Assembly (NCBI RefSeq): GCF_010731855.1
Contig: NZ_AP022620.1
Coordinates: forward strand, 2,976,001 to 3,040,000
Origin: Mycolicibacterium anyangense
GTDB taxonomy: Bacteria; Actinomycetota; Actinomycetes; Mycobacteriales; Mycobacteriaceae
Direction of reading: 5' to 3'
DNA: 64,000 nucleotides
Part shown: piece after piece, positions 35,667 through 45,079 of the stretch
Layout of the letters: each line of letters opens with the position of its first letter
Numbering within the stretch: position 1 is the stretch's first letter
The notes under the pieces: generated by a model
Told to the model about the DNA's origin: nothing
Databases searched by the model: none
What the model saw: the letters and a program-made list of their open reading frames with translations, nothing else
Made by a program: the position numbers and the translations under genes

Positions 35667-37130
35667 GTGACCACACACCACCGCGCAGCTGTCCTGGTCC
35701 TCGCGGCCGGCGCAGGCACCCGGATGCGGTCGGACACCCCCAAGGTTCTGCACACCCTCGGTGGGCGCAGCATGCTGGCCCACGCGTTGCACGCGGTCGC
35801 CAAGCTGGCCCCCGAACAGGTCGTGGTCGTCCTGGGCAAGGACCGCGAGCGGATCGCCCCGGTGGTCGGCGACCTGGCCACCGCCCTGGGCCGCGCGGTC
35901 GAGGTGGCCGTCCAGGATCAGCAACTGGGCACCGGGCACGCCGCCATGTGCGGGCTGTCCGCGCTCCCCGACGACTTCGACGGCGTCGTGGTCGTCACCG
36001 CCGGTGACGTGCCGCTGCTCGACGCCGAAACCCTGGCAGCCCTGATCGACAGCCACCGCGGCGAAGGCGCGGCCGTGACCGTGCTGACCACCACCGTTCC
36101 CGACGCCACCGGCTACGGCCGCATCCTGCGCACCCAGGACGGCGAGGTGATCGCCATCGTCGAAGAGACCGACGCCACCCCGCAGCAGCGCGCCATCCGC
36201 GAGGTCAACGCCGGCATCTACGCCTTCGACATCGCCGCGCTGCGCTCCGGGCTGAGCCGGCTGTCGTCCGACAACGCCCAGCACGAGCTGTACCTGACCG
36301 ACCTCATCTCGATCGTGCGGGCCGACGGCCAGGTGGTGCACGCCAACCACGTCGACGACCACGCCCTGGTGGCCGGGGTGAACGACCGGGTGCAGCTGGC
36401 CAATCTCGCCCGCGAGCTGAACCGCCGGATCGTCGAACGCCACCAGCGCGCCGGGGTCACCGTCATCGATCCGGCCACCACCTGGATCGACGTCGACGTC
36501 GAGATCGGGCGGGACACCGTCATCGCGCCCGGGACCCAGCTGCTGGGCGTGACGTCCATCGGCTCCGGGTGCACCATCGGGCCCGACACCACGCTGACCG
36601 CCATGGAAGTCGGCGACGGCGCCTCGGTGATCCGCACCCACGGCGAGCTCTCGGTGATCGGCGAGCGCGCGACCGTCGGTCCGTTCAGCTACCTGCGCCC
36701 CGGCACCGAGCTGGGCGCAGGCGGCAAGCTCGGCGCCTTCGTCGAGACCAAGAACGCCGTGATCGGGCGGGGCACCAAGGTGCCGCACCTGACGTATGTC
36801 GGTGACGCCGACATCGGCGAGCACAGCAACATCGGCGCCTCCAGCGTCTTCGTCAACTACGACGGCGAGAACAAGAGCCGCACCACCATCGGTTCGCACG
36901 TGCGGACCGGCTCGGACACCATGTTCGTCGCCCCGGTCAGCGTCGGCGACGGCGCGTACACGGGTGCGGGCACCGTCCTGCGCGAGGACGTCCCGCCCGG
37001 CGCCCTGGCCGTGTCGGCCGGGCCCCAGCGGACCATCGCGGACTGGGTACTGGTCAAGCGGCCGAACAGCGCCTCGGCCGAGGCCGCCCGCAAGGCCAAA
37101 CACGCCGCCGAGGACACCGCCGAAGGGTGA
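35667..37130 (+). CDS. glmU: GlmU, bifunctional UDP-GlcNAc pyrophosphorylase
   Basis: The 487-residue enzyme acetylates glucosamine-1-phosphate and joins it to UTP, giving UDP-GlcNAc for peptidoglycan and the arabinogalactan linker. The N-terminal nucleotidyltransferase domain has [20 protein letters not shown] split by the usual loop, and the C-terminal left-handed beta-helix carries hexapeptide repeats (about 265-450) with [13 protein letters not shown] and [19 protein letters not shown] near the acetyltransferase site. GGGAGG is five bases before GTG 35667. It corresponds to Rv1018c. Confidence 0.96.
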   Translation: MTTHHRAAVLVLAAGAGTRMRSDTPKVLHTLGGRSMLAHALHAVAKLAPEQVVVVLGKDRERIAPVVGDLATALGRAVEVAVQDQQLGTGHAAMCGLSALPDDFDGVVVVTAGDVPLLDAETLAALIDSHRGEGAAVTVLTTTVPDATGYGRILRTQDGEVIAIVEETDATPQQRAIREVNAGIYAFDIAALRSGLSRLSSDNAQHELYLTDLISIVRADGQVVHANHVDDHALVAGVNDRVQLANLARELNRRIVERHQRAGVTVIDPATTWIDVDVEIGRDTVIAPGTQLLGVTSIGSGCTIGPDTTLTAMEVGDGASVIRTHGELSVIGERATVGPFSYLRPGTELGAGGKLGAFVETKNAVIGRGTKVPHLTYVGDADIGEHSNIGASSVFVNYDGENKSRTTIGSHVRTGSDTMFVAPVSVGDGAYTGAGTVLREDVPPGALAVSAGPQRTIADWVLVKRPNSASAEAARKAKHAAEDTAEG

Positions 37131-37224
37131 TCCACGTCGCCAGATGTTGCCTTTTTGGTAACCCGGCGCACCGGCACCGTACGATTGGCCCGTATCGATC
37201 CCCGACCGGCAAGGGCAGCACACA

Positions 37225-38205
37225 GTGGGCACGGACTGGACCGACAACCGCAAGAACCTGATGCTTTTCTCGGGCCGGGCGCACCCCGAACTCGCCGAGC
37301 AGGTAGCCAAAGAGCTCAACATCCAGGTCACCGCGCAGACCGCACGAGACTTCGCCAACGGGGAGATCTTCGTCCGTTTCGACGAATCGGTGCGCGGCTG
37401 TGACGCGTTCGTCCTGCAGTCCCATCCGGCGCCGCTGAACAAGTGGCTGATGGAACAGCTGCTGATGATCGACGCCCTCAAGCGCGGCAGCGCCAAGCGG
37501 ATCACCGCGATCCTGCCGTTCTACCCTTACGCCCGCCAGGACAAGAAGCACCGCGGCCGCGAGCCCATCTCGGCCCGCCTGGTCGCCGACCTGCTCAAGA
37601 CCGCCGGCGCTGACCGCATCGTCTCGGTGGACCTGCACACCGACCAGATCCAGGGCTTCTTCGACGGTCCGGTGGACCACATGCGGGCCCAGCCGCTGCT
37701 GACCGGCTACATCCGGGACAACTACAACTGCGAGAACGTGGTCGTGGTCTCGCCGGACTCCGGCCGGGTGCGGGTCGCCGAGAAGTGGGCCGACGCGCTG
37801 GGCGGCACACCGCTGGCCTTCATCCACAAGACCCGCGACCCGCGGGTGCCCAACCAGGTGGTGTCCAACCGCGTGGTCGGTGAGGTCGAAGGCAAGACCT
37901 GCGTTCTGACCGACGACATGATCGACACCGGCGGCACCATCGCCGGCGCGGTCAAACTGCTGCGCAACGACGGCGCCAAGGACGTCATCATCGCCGCCAC
38001 CCACGGCGTGCTGTCCGAGCCTGCCGCCGAGCGGCTGGCCGACAGCGGGGCCCGCGAGGTGATCGTCACCAACACCCTGCCCATCGAAGAGTCCAAGCGC
38101 TTCCCGCAGCTGACCGTGCTGTCCATCGCCCCGCTGCTGGGCAGCACCATCCGGGCGGTGTTCGAAAACGGCTCGGTCACCGGACTTTTCGACGGCGACG
38201 CATGA
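37225..38205 (+). CDS. prs: Ribose-phosphate pyrophosphokinase (PRPP synthetase)
   Basis: The 326-residue enzyme makes PRPP from ribose-5-phosphate and ATP, feeding nucleotides, His, Trp, NAD and decaprenyl-phosphoribose (arabinan precursor). Motifs: FANGEIFVRFDESVRG, metal site VDLHTDQIQGFFDGPVDH, and PRPP loop VLTDDMIDTGGTIAGA (about 232-247). GTG 37225 is 94 bp after glmU, with a TACGAT -10 at 37180. Its stop overlaps the arsC-like ATG by ATGA. Confidence 0.96.
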   Translation: MGTDWTDNRKNLMLFSGRAHPELAEQVAKELNIQVTAQTARDFANGEIFVRFDESVRGCDAFVLQSHPAPLNKWLMEQLLMIDALKRGSAKRITAILPFYPYARQDKKHRGREPISARLVADLLKTAGADRIVSVDLHTDQIQGFFDGPVDHMRAQPLLTGYIRDNYNCENVVVVSPDSGRVRVAEKWADALGGTPLAFIHKTRDPRVPNQVVSNRVVGEVEGKTCVLTDDMIDTGGTIAGAVKLLRNDGAKDVIIAATHGVLSEPAAERLADSGAREVIVTNTLPIEESKRFPQLTVLSIAPLLGSTIRAVFENGSVTGLFDGDA

Positions 38206-38546
38206 CCGAAGCCGTCATCTATCACAACCCCCGCTGCAGCACCTCGCGTAAGACGCTGGAGTTGTTGCGCGACAACGGTATCGAGCCGACGATCGTCGAA
38301 TACCTGAAGACTCCGCCGTCGCGGGCACAGATCGCCGCCCTGATCGCCGACGCCGGTATCGACGTGCGCACGGCGGTGCGCAAACGCGAATCCCTGTACA
38401 GCGAACTGAACCTGGCCGACGCTGAGGACGCCGCACTGCTCGATGCCATGGCCGCCAACCCGATCCTCATCGAGCGCCCGTTCGTGGTGACCCCCAAAGG
38501 CACCCGGTTGGCCAGGCCGATCGACGCGGTCCACGAGATTCTGTGA
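38202..38546 (+). CDS. arsC: ArsC/Spx-family arsenate reductase, glutaredoxin-type
   Basis: The 114-residue thioredoxin-fold protein has the single catalytic Cys12 in YHNPRCSTSRKTLELL and the family's YLKTPPSRAQIAALI and RPFVVTPKGTRLARP motifs, with the three Arg of the arsenate site. It would reduce arsenate to arsenite with a thiol partner; related proteins include YfgD-type members with unproven arsenic role. No arsenite pump or ArsR is nearby. It overlaps prs and lpqT by four bases each, so it belongs to this operon, not an ars operon. Confidence 0.85.
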   Translation: MTEAVIYHNPRCSTSRKTLELLRDNGIEPTIVEYLKTPPSRAQIAALIADAGIDVRTAVRKRESLYSELNLADAEDAALLDAMAANPILIERPFVVTPKGTRLARPIDAVHEIL

Positions 38547-39187
38547 GAGCACGCGCGGCGGCTGCCTCGCTCGCACTGGCCACCATGCTGACGGCCTGCG
38601 GGGCGGACCCGCCGGACTACTCCTCGGTGTGGACCTCATCCCCGACCACCACTACCACGACGAGTTCCGATAAGCCGCAAGCACTTTCGGAATACCTCTA
38701 CGGACTCGGCGTAACCGGCGAGCAGGTCCCGCTGGACAAGCTCACCGACATCTCGGTCACGCTGCCGCGCCCGCCGGGCTGGACCAAGTACGACAACCCG
38801 AACTTCTCCCCCGGCACCGCCGTCATCGCCAAGAACAACACCTACCCGACGGCAATGGTGGTGGTGCTCAAGCTGACCGGCAACTTCGACGTGGCCGAGG
38901 CGCTCAAGCACGCCCCGGTGGATGCCGAGATGTCGAAGAACTTCACCAAGCTGAACTCCTCGACCGACAACTTCGACGGGTTCCCGTCGGCCATGATCGA
39001 GGGCAGCTACGACCTGAACAACGTTCGGCTGCACTCCTACAACCGGGTGGTGATCCCGGTGACGCCCGCACCGAAGTTCCAGCGCTACCTGGTGCAGTTC
39101 ACCGTGACGACGCTGGCCAACCAGGCCGCCGCGCAGGCCGACGACGTCGAGGCCATCATCAAGGGCTTCTCGGTCACGCTGAAGTAG
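38543..39187 (+). CDS. lpqT: LpqT-like lipoprotein
   Basis: The 214-residue precursor has a short signal peptide with lipobox Cys19 (LTAC), a Thr/Ser-rich linker, and a compact domain (about 50-214) of the LpqN/LpqT type, recognisable by TDISVTLPRPPGWTKYDNP, NFSPGTAVIAKN and RYLVQFTVTTLANQAAAQADDVEAI, the last in two blocks. LpqN relatives interact with trehalose-monomycolate transport; the role of LpqT is not known. It is coupled to the arsC-like gene by GTGA overlap and matches Rv1016c. Confidence 0.88.
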   Translation: MRARAAAASLALATMLTACGADPPDYSSVWTSSPTTTTTTSSDKPQALSEYLYGLGVTGEQVPLDKLTDISVTLPRPPGWTKYDNPNFSPGTAVIAKNNTYPTAMVVVLKLTGNFDVAEALKHAPVDAEMSKNFTKLNSSTDNFDGFPSAMIEGSYDLNNVRLHSYNRVVIPVTPAPKFQRYLVQFTVTTLANQAAAQADDVEAIIKGFSVTLK

Positions 39188-39209
39188 TCACCCCCCTAGA
39201 GTGGTCGCC

Positions 39210-40076
39210 ATGAGTTGGACCGCAGCAGACCTGCCCTCCTTCGCCGGCCGCACCGTCATCGTCACCGGCGCCAACAGCGGCCTGGGCCTGGTGACGGCCC
39301 GCGAACTGGCCCGCGCCGGCGCCCACACCATCCTGGCCTGCCGCACCACCTCCAAAGGCGACGAGGCCGCCGCCACCATGACCGGCAATGTCGAGGTCCG
39401 CGCCCTGGATCTGCAGAACCTGGCCTCGGTGCGCGAGTTCGCCGACGGCGTCGAGCAGGTCGACGTGCTGATCAACAACGCCGGCATCATGGCCGTGCCC
39501 TACGCGCTGACCAAGGACGGCTTCGAAAGCCAGATCGGCACCAACCACCTCGGCCACTTCGCGCTCACGAACCTGCTGTTGCCCAAGGTCACCGACCGGG
39601 TGGTGACGGTCTCGTCGTTCATGCACACCCTCGGCAAGATCAGCCTGAAGGACCTGAACTGGAAGGCCAGGCCCTACTCGGCGTGGCTGGCCTACGGCCA
39701 GTCCAAGCTGGCCAACCTGTTGTTCACCAGCGAGCTGCAGAAGCGCCTGGATGCGGCCGGTTCCGCAGTGCAGTCCTATGCCGCCCACCCCGGCTACTCG
39801 GCGACCAACCTGCAGGGCAACACCGGCAACCGGCTGGGCACCCAGGTCTGGGACGCCGGCAACAGCATCTTCGCCACCAGCGCGGACTTCGGCGCCCGCC
39901 AAACGCTCTACGCGGCATCCCAGCAGCTGCCCGGCAACACCTACGTCGGGCCGCGGTTCGTCATGCGCGGGCCCACCGGCCCCACGTGGCGCACCCCGCT
40001 GGCCAAGGACGCCACGACGGCCCGGGGTCTCTGGCAGCTGTCCGAGCAGCTCACGGGCACCGAATTTCCGCTCTGA
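39210..40076 (+). CDS. Short-chain dehydrogenase/reductase (retinol-dehydrogenase-like)
   Basis: I choose ATG 39210: a TAGAGT -10 (39197-39202) lies 7 bases upstream, so the mRNA is probably leaderless; the GTG at 39201 falls inside that element. The 288-residue protein is a Rossmann SDR with TGANSGLGLVTAREL cofactor motif, INNAGIMAVPYA, and catalytic YGQSKLANLLF (Tyr-x3-Lys). This subgroup usually uses NADP(H) on hydrophobic alcohols, but the substrate is unknown. A 139-bp leader separates it from rplY. Confidence 0.85.
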   Translation: MSWTAADLPSFAGRTVIVTGANSGLGLVTARELARAGAHTILACRTTSKGDEAAATMTGNVEVRALDLQNLASVREFADGVEQVDVLINNAGIMAVPYALTKDGFESQIGTNHLGHFALTNLLLPKVTDRVVTVSSFMHTLGKISLKDLNWKARPYSAWLAYGQSKLANLLFTSELQKRLDAAGSAVQSYAAHPGYSATNLQGNTGNRLGTQVWDAGNSIFATSADFGARQTLYAASQQLPGNTYVGPRFVMRGPTGPTWRTPLAKDATTARGLWQLSEQLTGTEFPL

Positions 40077-40089
40077 GGCCCCGGTCGGC

Positions 40090-40215
40090 TAGTCTTTGGA
40101 GCGCGTCACGGCGAGGGTGGTCCGGCCACCGTTATCGACGAGGCTTCGCGGAAGCGATCTGGTGCCTGCCTTTGCCGTGCGGATGACCCACGACAGGCAA
40201 CACAGGAGCACCATC
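40090..40215 (+). promoter_or_regulatory. rplY promoter and structured 5' leader
   Basis: TAGTCT (40090-40095) is a plausible -10, giving a leader of about 110 nt. The leader has two stem-loops: GCTTC/GAAGC near 40143-40155 and TGCCTG/CAGGCA (40163-40168 with 40194-40199) with an inner CGTG/CACG pair. This could be an autoregulatory L25 leader. Confidence 0.35.
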
Positions 40216-40857
40216 ATGGCCAAGAACCCCGTCAACAAGCTCACCGTCACCGTGCGCAGCGCCACCGGTAAGGGCGCGTCGCGGCGCGCCCGCCGCGAGG
40301 GCCTGGTGCCCGTCGTGCTCTACGGCCACGGCACCGACCCGCAGCACCTGGAGCTCAACGCCCGCGACTTCGCCGCCGTGCTGCGCCACGCCGGCACCAA
40401 CGCGGTGCTCACCCTCGACATCGAGGGCAAGGAGCAGCTGGCGCTGACCAAGTCCATCACCATCCACCCGATCCGCCGCAGCCTGCAGCACGCCGACCTG
40501 CTGGTCGTGCGCCGCGGCGAGAAGGTCACCGTCGAGGTCCCGGTGGTCCTCGAGGGCGACGCCGATTCGGGCACCCTGGTGACCCAGGACGCCACCACCA
40601 TCGAGATCGAGGCCGACGCGCTGTCGATCCCGCAGCAGCTCACCCTGTCGATCGAGGGCGCCGAAGAAGGCACCCAGATCACCGCCGGCCAGGTCGAACT
40701 GCCCAGCGGTGTGACCCTGGTCAGCGATCCTGAACTGCTGGTCGTCAACATCGTGTCCGCCCCGACCGCCGAGGACCTCGAGGCCGAGGGCAGCGGTGAA
40801 GAGGCCGCCGCCGAGGCTCCGGCCGCCGCCGAGGGCGAGTCGGCCGAGGCCGAGTAA
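40216..40857 (+). CDS. rplY: 50S ribosomal protein L25/general stress protein Ctc
   Basis: The 213-residue protein has the L25 5S-rRNA-binding domain (about 1-95; [22 protein letters not shown], cited as blocks [12 protein letters not shown] and VPVVLYGHG) followed by the TL5/Ctc C-terminal beta domain (about 100-185) and an Ala/Glu-rich acidic tail. CAGGAG precedes ATG 40216; the frame is open further upstream without a site. Immediate linkage with pth, 9 bp downstream, is the conserved bacterial arrangement. Confidence 0.95.
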   Translation: MAKNPVNKLTVTVRSATGKGASRRARREGLVPVVLYGHGTDPQHLELNARDFAAVLRHAGTNAVLTLDIEGKEQLALTKSITIHPIRRSLQHADLLVVRRGEKVTVEVPVVLEGDADSGTLVTQDATTIEIEADALSIPQQLTLSIEGAEEGTQITAGQVELPSGVTLVSDPELLVVNIVSAPTAEDLEAEGSGEEAAAEAPAAAEGESAEAE

Positions 40858-40866
40858 GCCCGGGGC

Positions 40867-41442
40867 ATGGCCGAGCCTCTTCTGGTCGTCGGCCTGGGCA
40901 ACCCCGGACCGCAGTACGCCAAGACCCGGCACAACGTTGGGTTCATGGTGGCCGATGTACTGGCCGCCCGGATGGGCGCGACGTTCAAGGTGCACAAGCG
41001 CTCCGGTGCTGAGATCGTCACCGGACGGCTCGGCCACCGGCCCGTTGTGCTGGCCAAGCCGCGGACGTTCATGAACGAATCCGGGCGCCAGGTCGGCCCG
41101 TTGGCCAAGTTTTATTCGGTGCTGCCCACCGACCTGATCGTCATCCACGACGAGCTCGATATCGAGTTCAGTCAGATCCGGCTCAAGCTCGGCGGTGGCG
41201 AGGGTGGCCACAACGGGTTGCGCTCCATCGCGAACGCGCTGGGTACCAAGAACTTCCAGCGCGTCCGGGTGGGCATCGGCCGCCCGCCCGGACGTAAGGA
41301 CCCGGCGGCGTTCGTGCTGGAGAACTTCTCGGCGACCGAACGCACCGAGGTCCCCACGCTGTGCGAGCTGGCCGCCGACGCCTGTGAGCTGCTGATCGAC
41401 GTGGGCCTGGAAGCCGCCCAGAACCAGGTGCACGCCTGGTGA
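40867..41442 (+). CDS. pth: Peptidyl-tRNA hydrolase
   Basis: The 191-residue enzyme releases peptides from prematurely dropped peptidyl-tRNA. It has [18 protein letters not shown] with catalytic His22, [16 protein letters not shown], and [27 protein letters not shown], the last in pieces HDELDIEF and [12 protein letters not shown]. Length is normal. It lies 9 bp after rplY and is Rv1014c by synteny. Confidence 0.96.
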   Translation: MAEPLLVVGLGNPGPQYAKTRHNVGFMVADVLAARMGATFKVHKRSGAEIVTGRLGHRPVVLAKPRTFMNESGRQVGPLAKFYSVLPTDLIVIHDELDIEFSQIRLKLGGGEGGHNGLRSIANALGTKNFQRVRVGIGRPPGRKDPAAFVLENFSATERTEVPTLCELAADACELLIDVGLEAAQNQVHAW

Positions 41443-41529
41443 CAGGGAGCCGTCAAAAACCCGGCTGCCGGTGTCAGGATTCCGTATAGATCACCCTGGT
41501 GGCCGACGGGCAGGCGTAGACCTCATGGG

Positions 41530-42042
41530 GTGGATATTTCCGGCATCTGGGGCTCGTTCACCGTCTACCCGGCGCGCTTCGGCGTGACCCGCTACCGGTT
41601 GGTGGTGTTCCCGCCCGGGATCAGCCAGCCCCAGCGGCGGGCTCTTCGGCTGTGGCGTGGCTGGCCGCTGTGGGGAGCCGCCCTCTGGGTGGTCCTGCAG
41701 ATCGGCGGCTCGATGATCGGGATGCCGGAGACCGCGCTCTTCGGTGGCACCATGTTCGTGATCGCCTGCGGGGCAATGACCTTCGCGCTTGCCGGTGATG
41801 TGCGCTGGCAGGTCCGCAGCCTGTGGGCGACGTCGATGGCCGGGTATGGCCACCATGAACTGGACCAGCGCTACCGCACACTCAAGGCGATGGCGCACGC
41901 CCTTGACCTGGCCGACCTGGCCCTGGACGAGGGCCGTATCTCGGCCGCCGAACACGAGGCCCGGTGGTGGCAGGTGTACGACGCCCTCGATCAGCGCCTG
42001 TCCACGCCCGAGTCGACGACCTTGACCGGCTTGTGCGGGTAG
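41530..42042 (+). CDS. Hypothetical two-helix membrane protein
   Basis: The 170-residue protein is not confidently recognised; it may belong to DUF6611. Residues about 45-100 form two hydrophobic helices around GGSMIGMPETALFGG; the N-terminus has YRLVVFPPGISQPQRRALRLW, cited as VVFPPGIS and RALRLW, and the C-terminal third is a soluble helical segment rich in His, Ala and Asp (RTLKAMAHALDLADLALDEG). GTG 41530 is the likely start. The last 52 bp overlap, tail to tail, the end of the QueG-like gene. Confidence 0.55.
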   Translation: MDISGIWGSFTVYPARFGVTRYRLVVFPPGISQPQRRALRLWRGWPLWGAALWVVLQIGGSMIGMPETALFGGTMFVIACGAMTFALAGDVRWQVRSLWATSMAGYGHHELDQRYRTLKAMAHALDLADLALDEGRISAAEHEARWWQVYDALDQRLSTPESTTLTGLCG

Positions 42043-43016
42043 CGCTTCTCGGCGTGCGCCTTGGCCTCGGAATTCGGTAGCACGTAGAGGGTTTCCACCT
42101 TCTCCTGCAACGGCCGCAACACCAGGTCCATGAAACCCTTGCGGTCGTCCAGGTAGGGCTCGATCACGTCCTCACCGGCCGGGCACACCGCCAGGCAGTA
42201 GGCAGCCTTGTAGTTGGCCTTGAACGACAGGCTCTGCCACATCGACGCATTCTCCGAATCGGTGACCCGCGAACGGAAGTCGGCGGCATCGTCGCTGTCG
42301 GCGATCGTCTGCGCCCAATCGGTGAAGCCACCCATGAACTCCCGGTAGTTGTGCACCGAACAGGCGACGAAGTCGAACCCGCCGTCCTTCTTGATCGCCC
42401 CGACCGGGCACGCGGCGACACACAGCTTGCACTCCAGGCACGGCGAATAGTCCAGCGGCGCACCGTAACTGCTGATCTGGGCGTCGACGAGAACAGTGGC
42501 CAGCAGGACGAAGTTGCCGAATCTGGGGTGGATGACATTACGGTGGATGCCCATCACGCCCAGGCCCGCGGCGACCGCGACGGGTTTGTGGGCCACCACC
42601 CAGATCCGCCCGGGGTAGCGGTCCATCTCCATCGGGAAGGTGGCCGACGGGTTGAGCGCGCGGTGGCCGGCGTCCTCGAGAGCGCGGGTGATGCGGTGAG
42701 CGGCCTCGTTGATGATCTCGCCGCTGCGGTGGAACTCCTGGTTGGCCACACTACGGGCGACCGATCGCACGTTGTCGCGGTTCATCCTGACCACCAGCGA
42801 GATGAAGCTCCTCGCGCCCGGCAGGGCCGCCTCGACGTGTTCGCGTTCGGAGGTCAGTGCCGGGTTCTCGACGCTGGCGAAGGCCACGTCGTCTGCTCCG
42901 GCGGCCAGGCAGAGCTCGCGTAGCCAGGCGGCGTCGATGACCGTCGGCGGAGCATGCCGGGCCCGGTTGCGGACCGCCTGCACGGTCGGGTGGTCATCGA
43001 GTCGTCGCTGCACCAT
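41991..43016 (-). CDS. QueG-like 4Fe-4S protein
   Basis: The 341-residue protein has an N-terminal region similar to epoxyqueuosine reductase QueG and reductive-dehalogenase-like proteins, then a ferredoxin motif CLECKLCVAACP (Cys193, 196, 199, 203) and a second incomplete set CLAVCP (Cys274, Cys278) with Cys219 as a possible extra ligand. QueG uses cobalamin and two 4Fe-4S clusters for the last step of queuosine synthesis. Mycobacteria generally lack the queuosine pathway and no que gene is nearby, so another reductive role is likely. ATG 43016 abuts a 24-bp palindrome that covers the promoter. Confidence 0.65.
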   Translation of the reverse strand: MVQRRLDDHPTVQAVRNRARHAPPTVIDAAWLRELCLAAGADDVAFASVENPALTSEREHVEAALPGARSFISLVVRMNRDNVRSVARSVANQEFHRSGEIINEAAHRITRALEDAGHRALNPSATFPMEMDRYPGRIWVVAHKPVAVAAGLGVMGIHRNVIHPRFGNFVLLATVLVDAQISSYGAPLDYSPCLECKLCVAACPVGAIKKDGGFDFVACSVHNYREFMGGFTDWAQTIADSDDAADFRSRVTDSENASMWQSLSFKANYKAAYCLAVCPAGEDVIEPYLDDRKGFMDLVLRPLQEKVETLYVLPNSEAKAHAEKRYPHKPVKVVDSGVDRR

Positions 43017-43017
43017 G

Positions 43018-43041
43018 CTGAGTATGGTACATAATACTCAG
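43018..43041. promoter_or_regulatory. Operator-like palindrome over the QueG-like gene promoter
   Basis: CTGAGTAT-N8-ATACTCAG, one base upstream of the ATG at 43016. It contains the AT-rich -10 candidates on the minus strand (TATTAT and TACCAT), so a bound dimeric repressor would block transcription. Confidence 0.6.
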
Positions 43042-43076
43042 CTCAGTACCCCCAGTGGCCAACGACGGCACGGAAA

Positions 43077-43106
43077 ACTGGCCACCTGCGTACGCAGGTG
43101 GCCAGT
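43077..43106 (-). terminator. Terminator after the acyl-AMP ligase gene
   Basis: A 30-bp perfect palindrome, 14 bp past the stop at 43121. On the minus strand it is followed by GTTTTCC, a short U-tract. Confidence 0.85.
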
Positions 43107-43120
43107 CGACAAGGATGAAC

Positions 43121-44755
43121 TTAGGTGACCAGCGCGACCGAGTTGGCGCGGCGCAGCTTGCCCGACGGCGTCTTCGGGATCGTGCCCGGGCCCAGCACCA
43201 CGACGTTGCGCGGCCGGACGTCGACCTCGGCGACCACCTCGTGGGCCACCTGGTGCTCGATGCGACGCACCTCGGCCGGGTCCTGCCAGGCGTTGGATTC
43301 GACGGCCACCGCAAAAGTCTCCCGCGAGTGCCCGGCATCGAGGCGCACCGCGACTGCGCAGCCGGGGCGCACGCCCTCGACGCGGCCCGCGGCCCGCTCG
43401 ATGTCGGTCGGGTAGATGTTGCGCCCGGCCATGATGATGACGTCCTTGACGCGGCCGCACACCACGACGTGGCCGTCGTCGGTCAGGTAGCCGAGGTCGC
43501 CGGTGTCCAGCCAACCGTGCTCGTCCTGGCCCGGCACGAAGCCGCCCATCGTGATGTAGCCCGGGGTCAGCGACTCGCCGCGCAGCTCGATGATGCCGAC
43601 ACCGCGGGCGGGCAGCACATTGCCGTCCTCGTCGACGATGCGGGCTTCCAGGTCCTTCAGCAGCGGGCCGAGCGTGGCCAGCCGGCGGGTGTTGCCCTTG
43701 CTCGCGGGCACGGCCCGGCGCAGCGCGGCCAGCAGGTCGGCGTCGACCTCGTCGACCACCAGGCCGGCGCCGCACTCCGAGAACGACACCGCCAGGGTGG
43801 TCTCGGCCATGCCGTACGCCGGCAGGATGGCTTCCGGTCGCAGCCCGAACGGCTTGCCGGCGTCCAGCAGGTCCTCGACGTCGGCGGGATCCACCGGCTC
43901 GGCACCGGACAGCGCGAACCGCAGTGTCGACAGGTCGTACTCGCCGGGCTTGGCCTGACGGCGCAACCGCTTGGCGAACAGCGCATAGGCGAAGTTCGGG
44001 GCGGCGGTCATGGTGCCCTTGTACTTGTCGATGAGCTTGGCCCACAGCAGGGTGTCGCGCAGGAAGTCCATCGGGGTGACCTTGACCAGCTCGGCCCCGA
44101 AGTACATCGGGATGGTCAGGAAGCCCACCATGCCCATGTCGTGGAAGCAGGGCAGCCAGCTGACCATGACGTCGGTCTCGATGTCGTACTTGGCCCCGAT
44201 GAACATCGCCTCGGCATTGGAGTGGATGTTGCGATGGGTGATGACGACGGCCTTCGGAGAACCAGTCGATCCGGACGTCAGCTGCATCAGGGCGACGTCG
44301 TCTTCGGAGGTCTCGATGGGGTCGATCGGCTCGGCGGCCAGCAGGTCCTCGACCGTGAGGACGGTGACACCGGCCTCCTGGAGAACCGGGATCGCGACCA
44401 GGAACGGGTCGGAGATGATGACGGCCCTGGCCTCGATCATGTCGATGACGGTCGCGGTGTCCTTGGCCCATTGCTCGAGATCGGTGCGCGGGGTGGGCTG
44501 GTGCAGCATGGTCAGGCTGGCGCCACGCATCCACAGACCCTGGGCCACCGGGGCGATCTCGACCGGCGCACCGGCGAGCACGCCGATGGCGTCACCGAGA
44601 CCGATGTCGGCGGCGGCCAGGCCGCCGGCGATGCGGCGGGCCCGTTCGTGCACCTCACGCCAGGTGTGCCGCACCGGTTCGGCGGGCTCACCGGTGACCA
44701 TCCCCTTGGAACTGGTCATGGCGCTGTGGAACATCTTGTCGGTGAAACGGCTCAC
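43121..44755 (-). CDS. pks16: Acyl-AMP ligase/acyl-CoA synthetase (Pks16-type)
   Basis: Start GTG 44755 has a strong GAGGAGG five bases upstream; the frame stays open to 44956 but without support. The 544-residue enzyme is an adenylate-forming ligase: P-loop [18 protein letters not shown] (about 157-174), [34 protein letters not shown] and C-terminal lysine loop [10 protein letters not shown]. The long insertion typical of FAAL proteins is hard to judge, so CoA ligase or acyl-AMP ligase remain open. It corresponds to Rv1013 (pks16), a misleading name, as no polyketide synthase domain is present. A terminator follows. Confidence 0.88.
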   Translation of the reverse strand: MSRFTDKMFHSAMTSSKGMVTGEPAEPVRHTWREVHERARRIAGGLAAADIGLGDAIGVLAGAPVEIAPVAQGLWMRGASLTMLHQPTPRTDLEQWAKDTATVIDMIEARAVIISDPFLVAIPVLQEAGVTVLTVEDLLAAEPIDPIETSEDDVALMQLTSGSTGSPKAVVITHRNIHSNAEAMFIGAKYDIETDVMVSWLPCFHDMGMVGFLTIPMYFGAELVKVTPMDFLRDTLLWAKLIDKYKGTMTAAPNFAYALFAKRLRRQAKPGEYDLSTLRFALSGAEPVDPADVEDLLDAGKPFGLRPEAILPAYGMAETTLAVSFSECGAGLVVDEVDADLLAALRRAVPASKGNTRRLATLGPLLKDLEARIVDEDGNVLPARGVGIIELRGESLTPGYITMGGFVPGQDEHGWLDTGDLGYLTDDGHVVVCGRVKDVIIMAGRNIYPTDIERAAGRVEGVRPGCAVAVRLDAGHSRETFAVAVESNAWQDPAEVRRIEHQVAHEVVAEVDVRPRNVVVLGPGTIPKTPSGKLRRANSVALVT

Positions 44756-45079
44756 GATGACCTCCTCGGCATCCGGAGCTGGCCGTCCTGCGTCGCTGTG
44801 CACGGCGCAAAAGCCCGGAATTTCATGCTCCACCTGCCAGAACGTGCCGTATAGGAGGCACGCCAGTACGAGTCGGGAGCTTTTCGGTCTCGAAACGGTG
44901 ATGGGTCGGCGTCGCCAGGCCACCGCCCGCCCCTGATCGGGGTGGGCGATCCGCACTCATCCAGTGCCAGGCCGCTAGTCATCACCGCCGATCATCTTAA
45001 ACTTCCCTTAAGTTACCGCCAAGTTTTCGTAGCAATTGAGGGCTGAGTCACACAACAGCCGGTAACCACGCCCGGGTGA
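44756..45079 (-). promoter_or_regulatory. 324-bp intergenic region upstream of pks16
   Basis: No gene is seen. On the minus strand a TATACG -10 candidate (about 44856) would give an 85-nt leader. Further upstream (44996-45023), CTTAA is repeated with an 11-bp period, followed by CCAAG; read in reverse this gives CTTAAG-N5-TTTAAG, similar to the repeats upstream of kdp. Confidence 0.35.
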
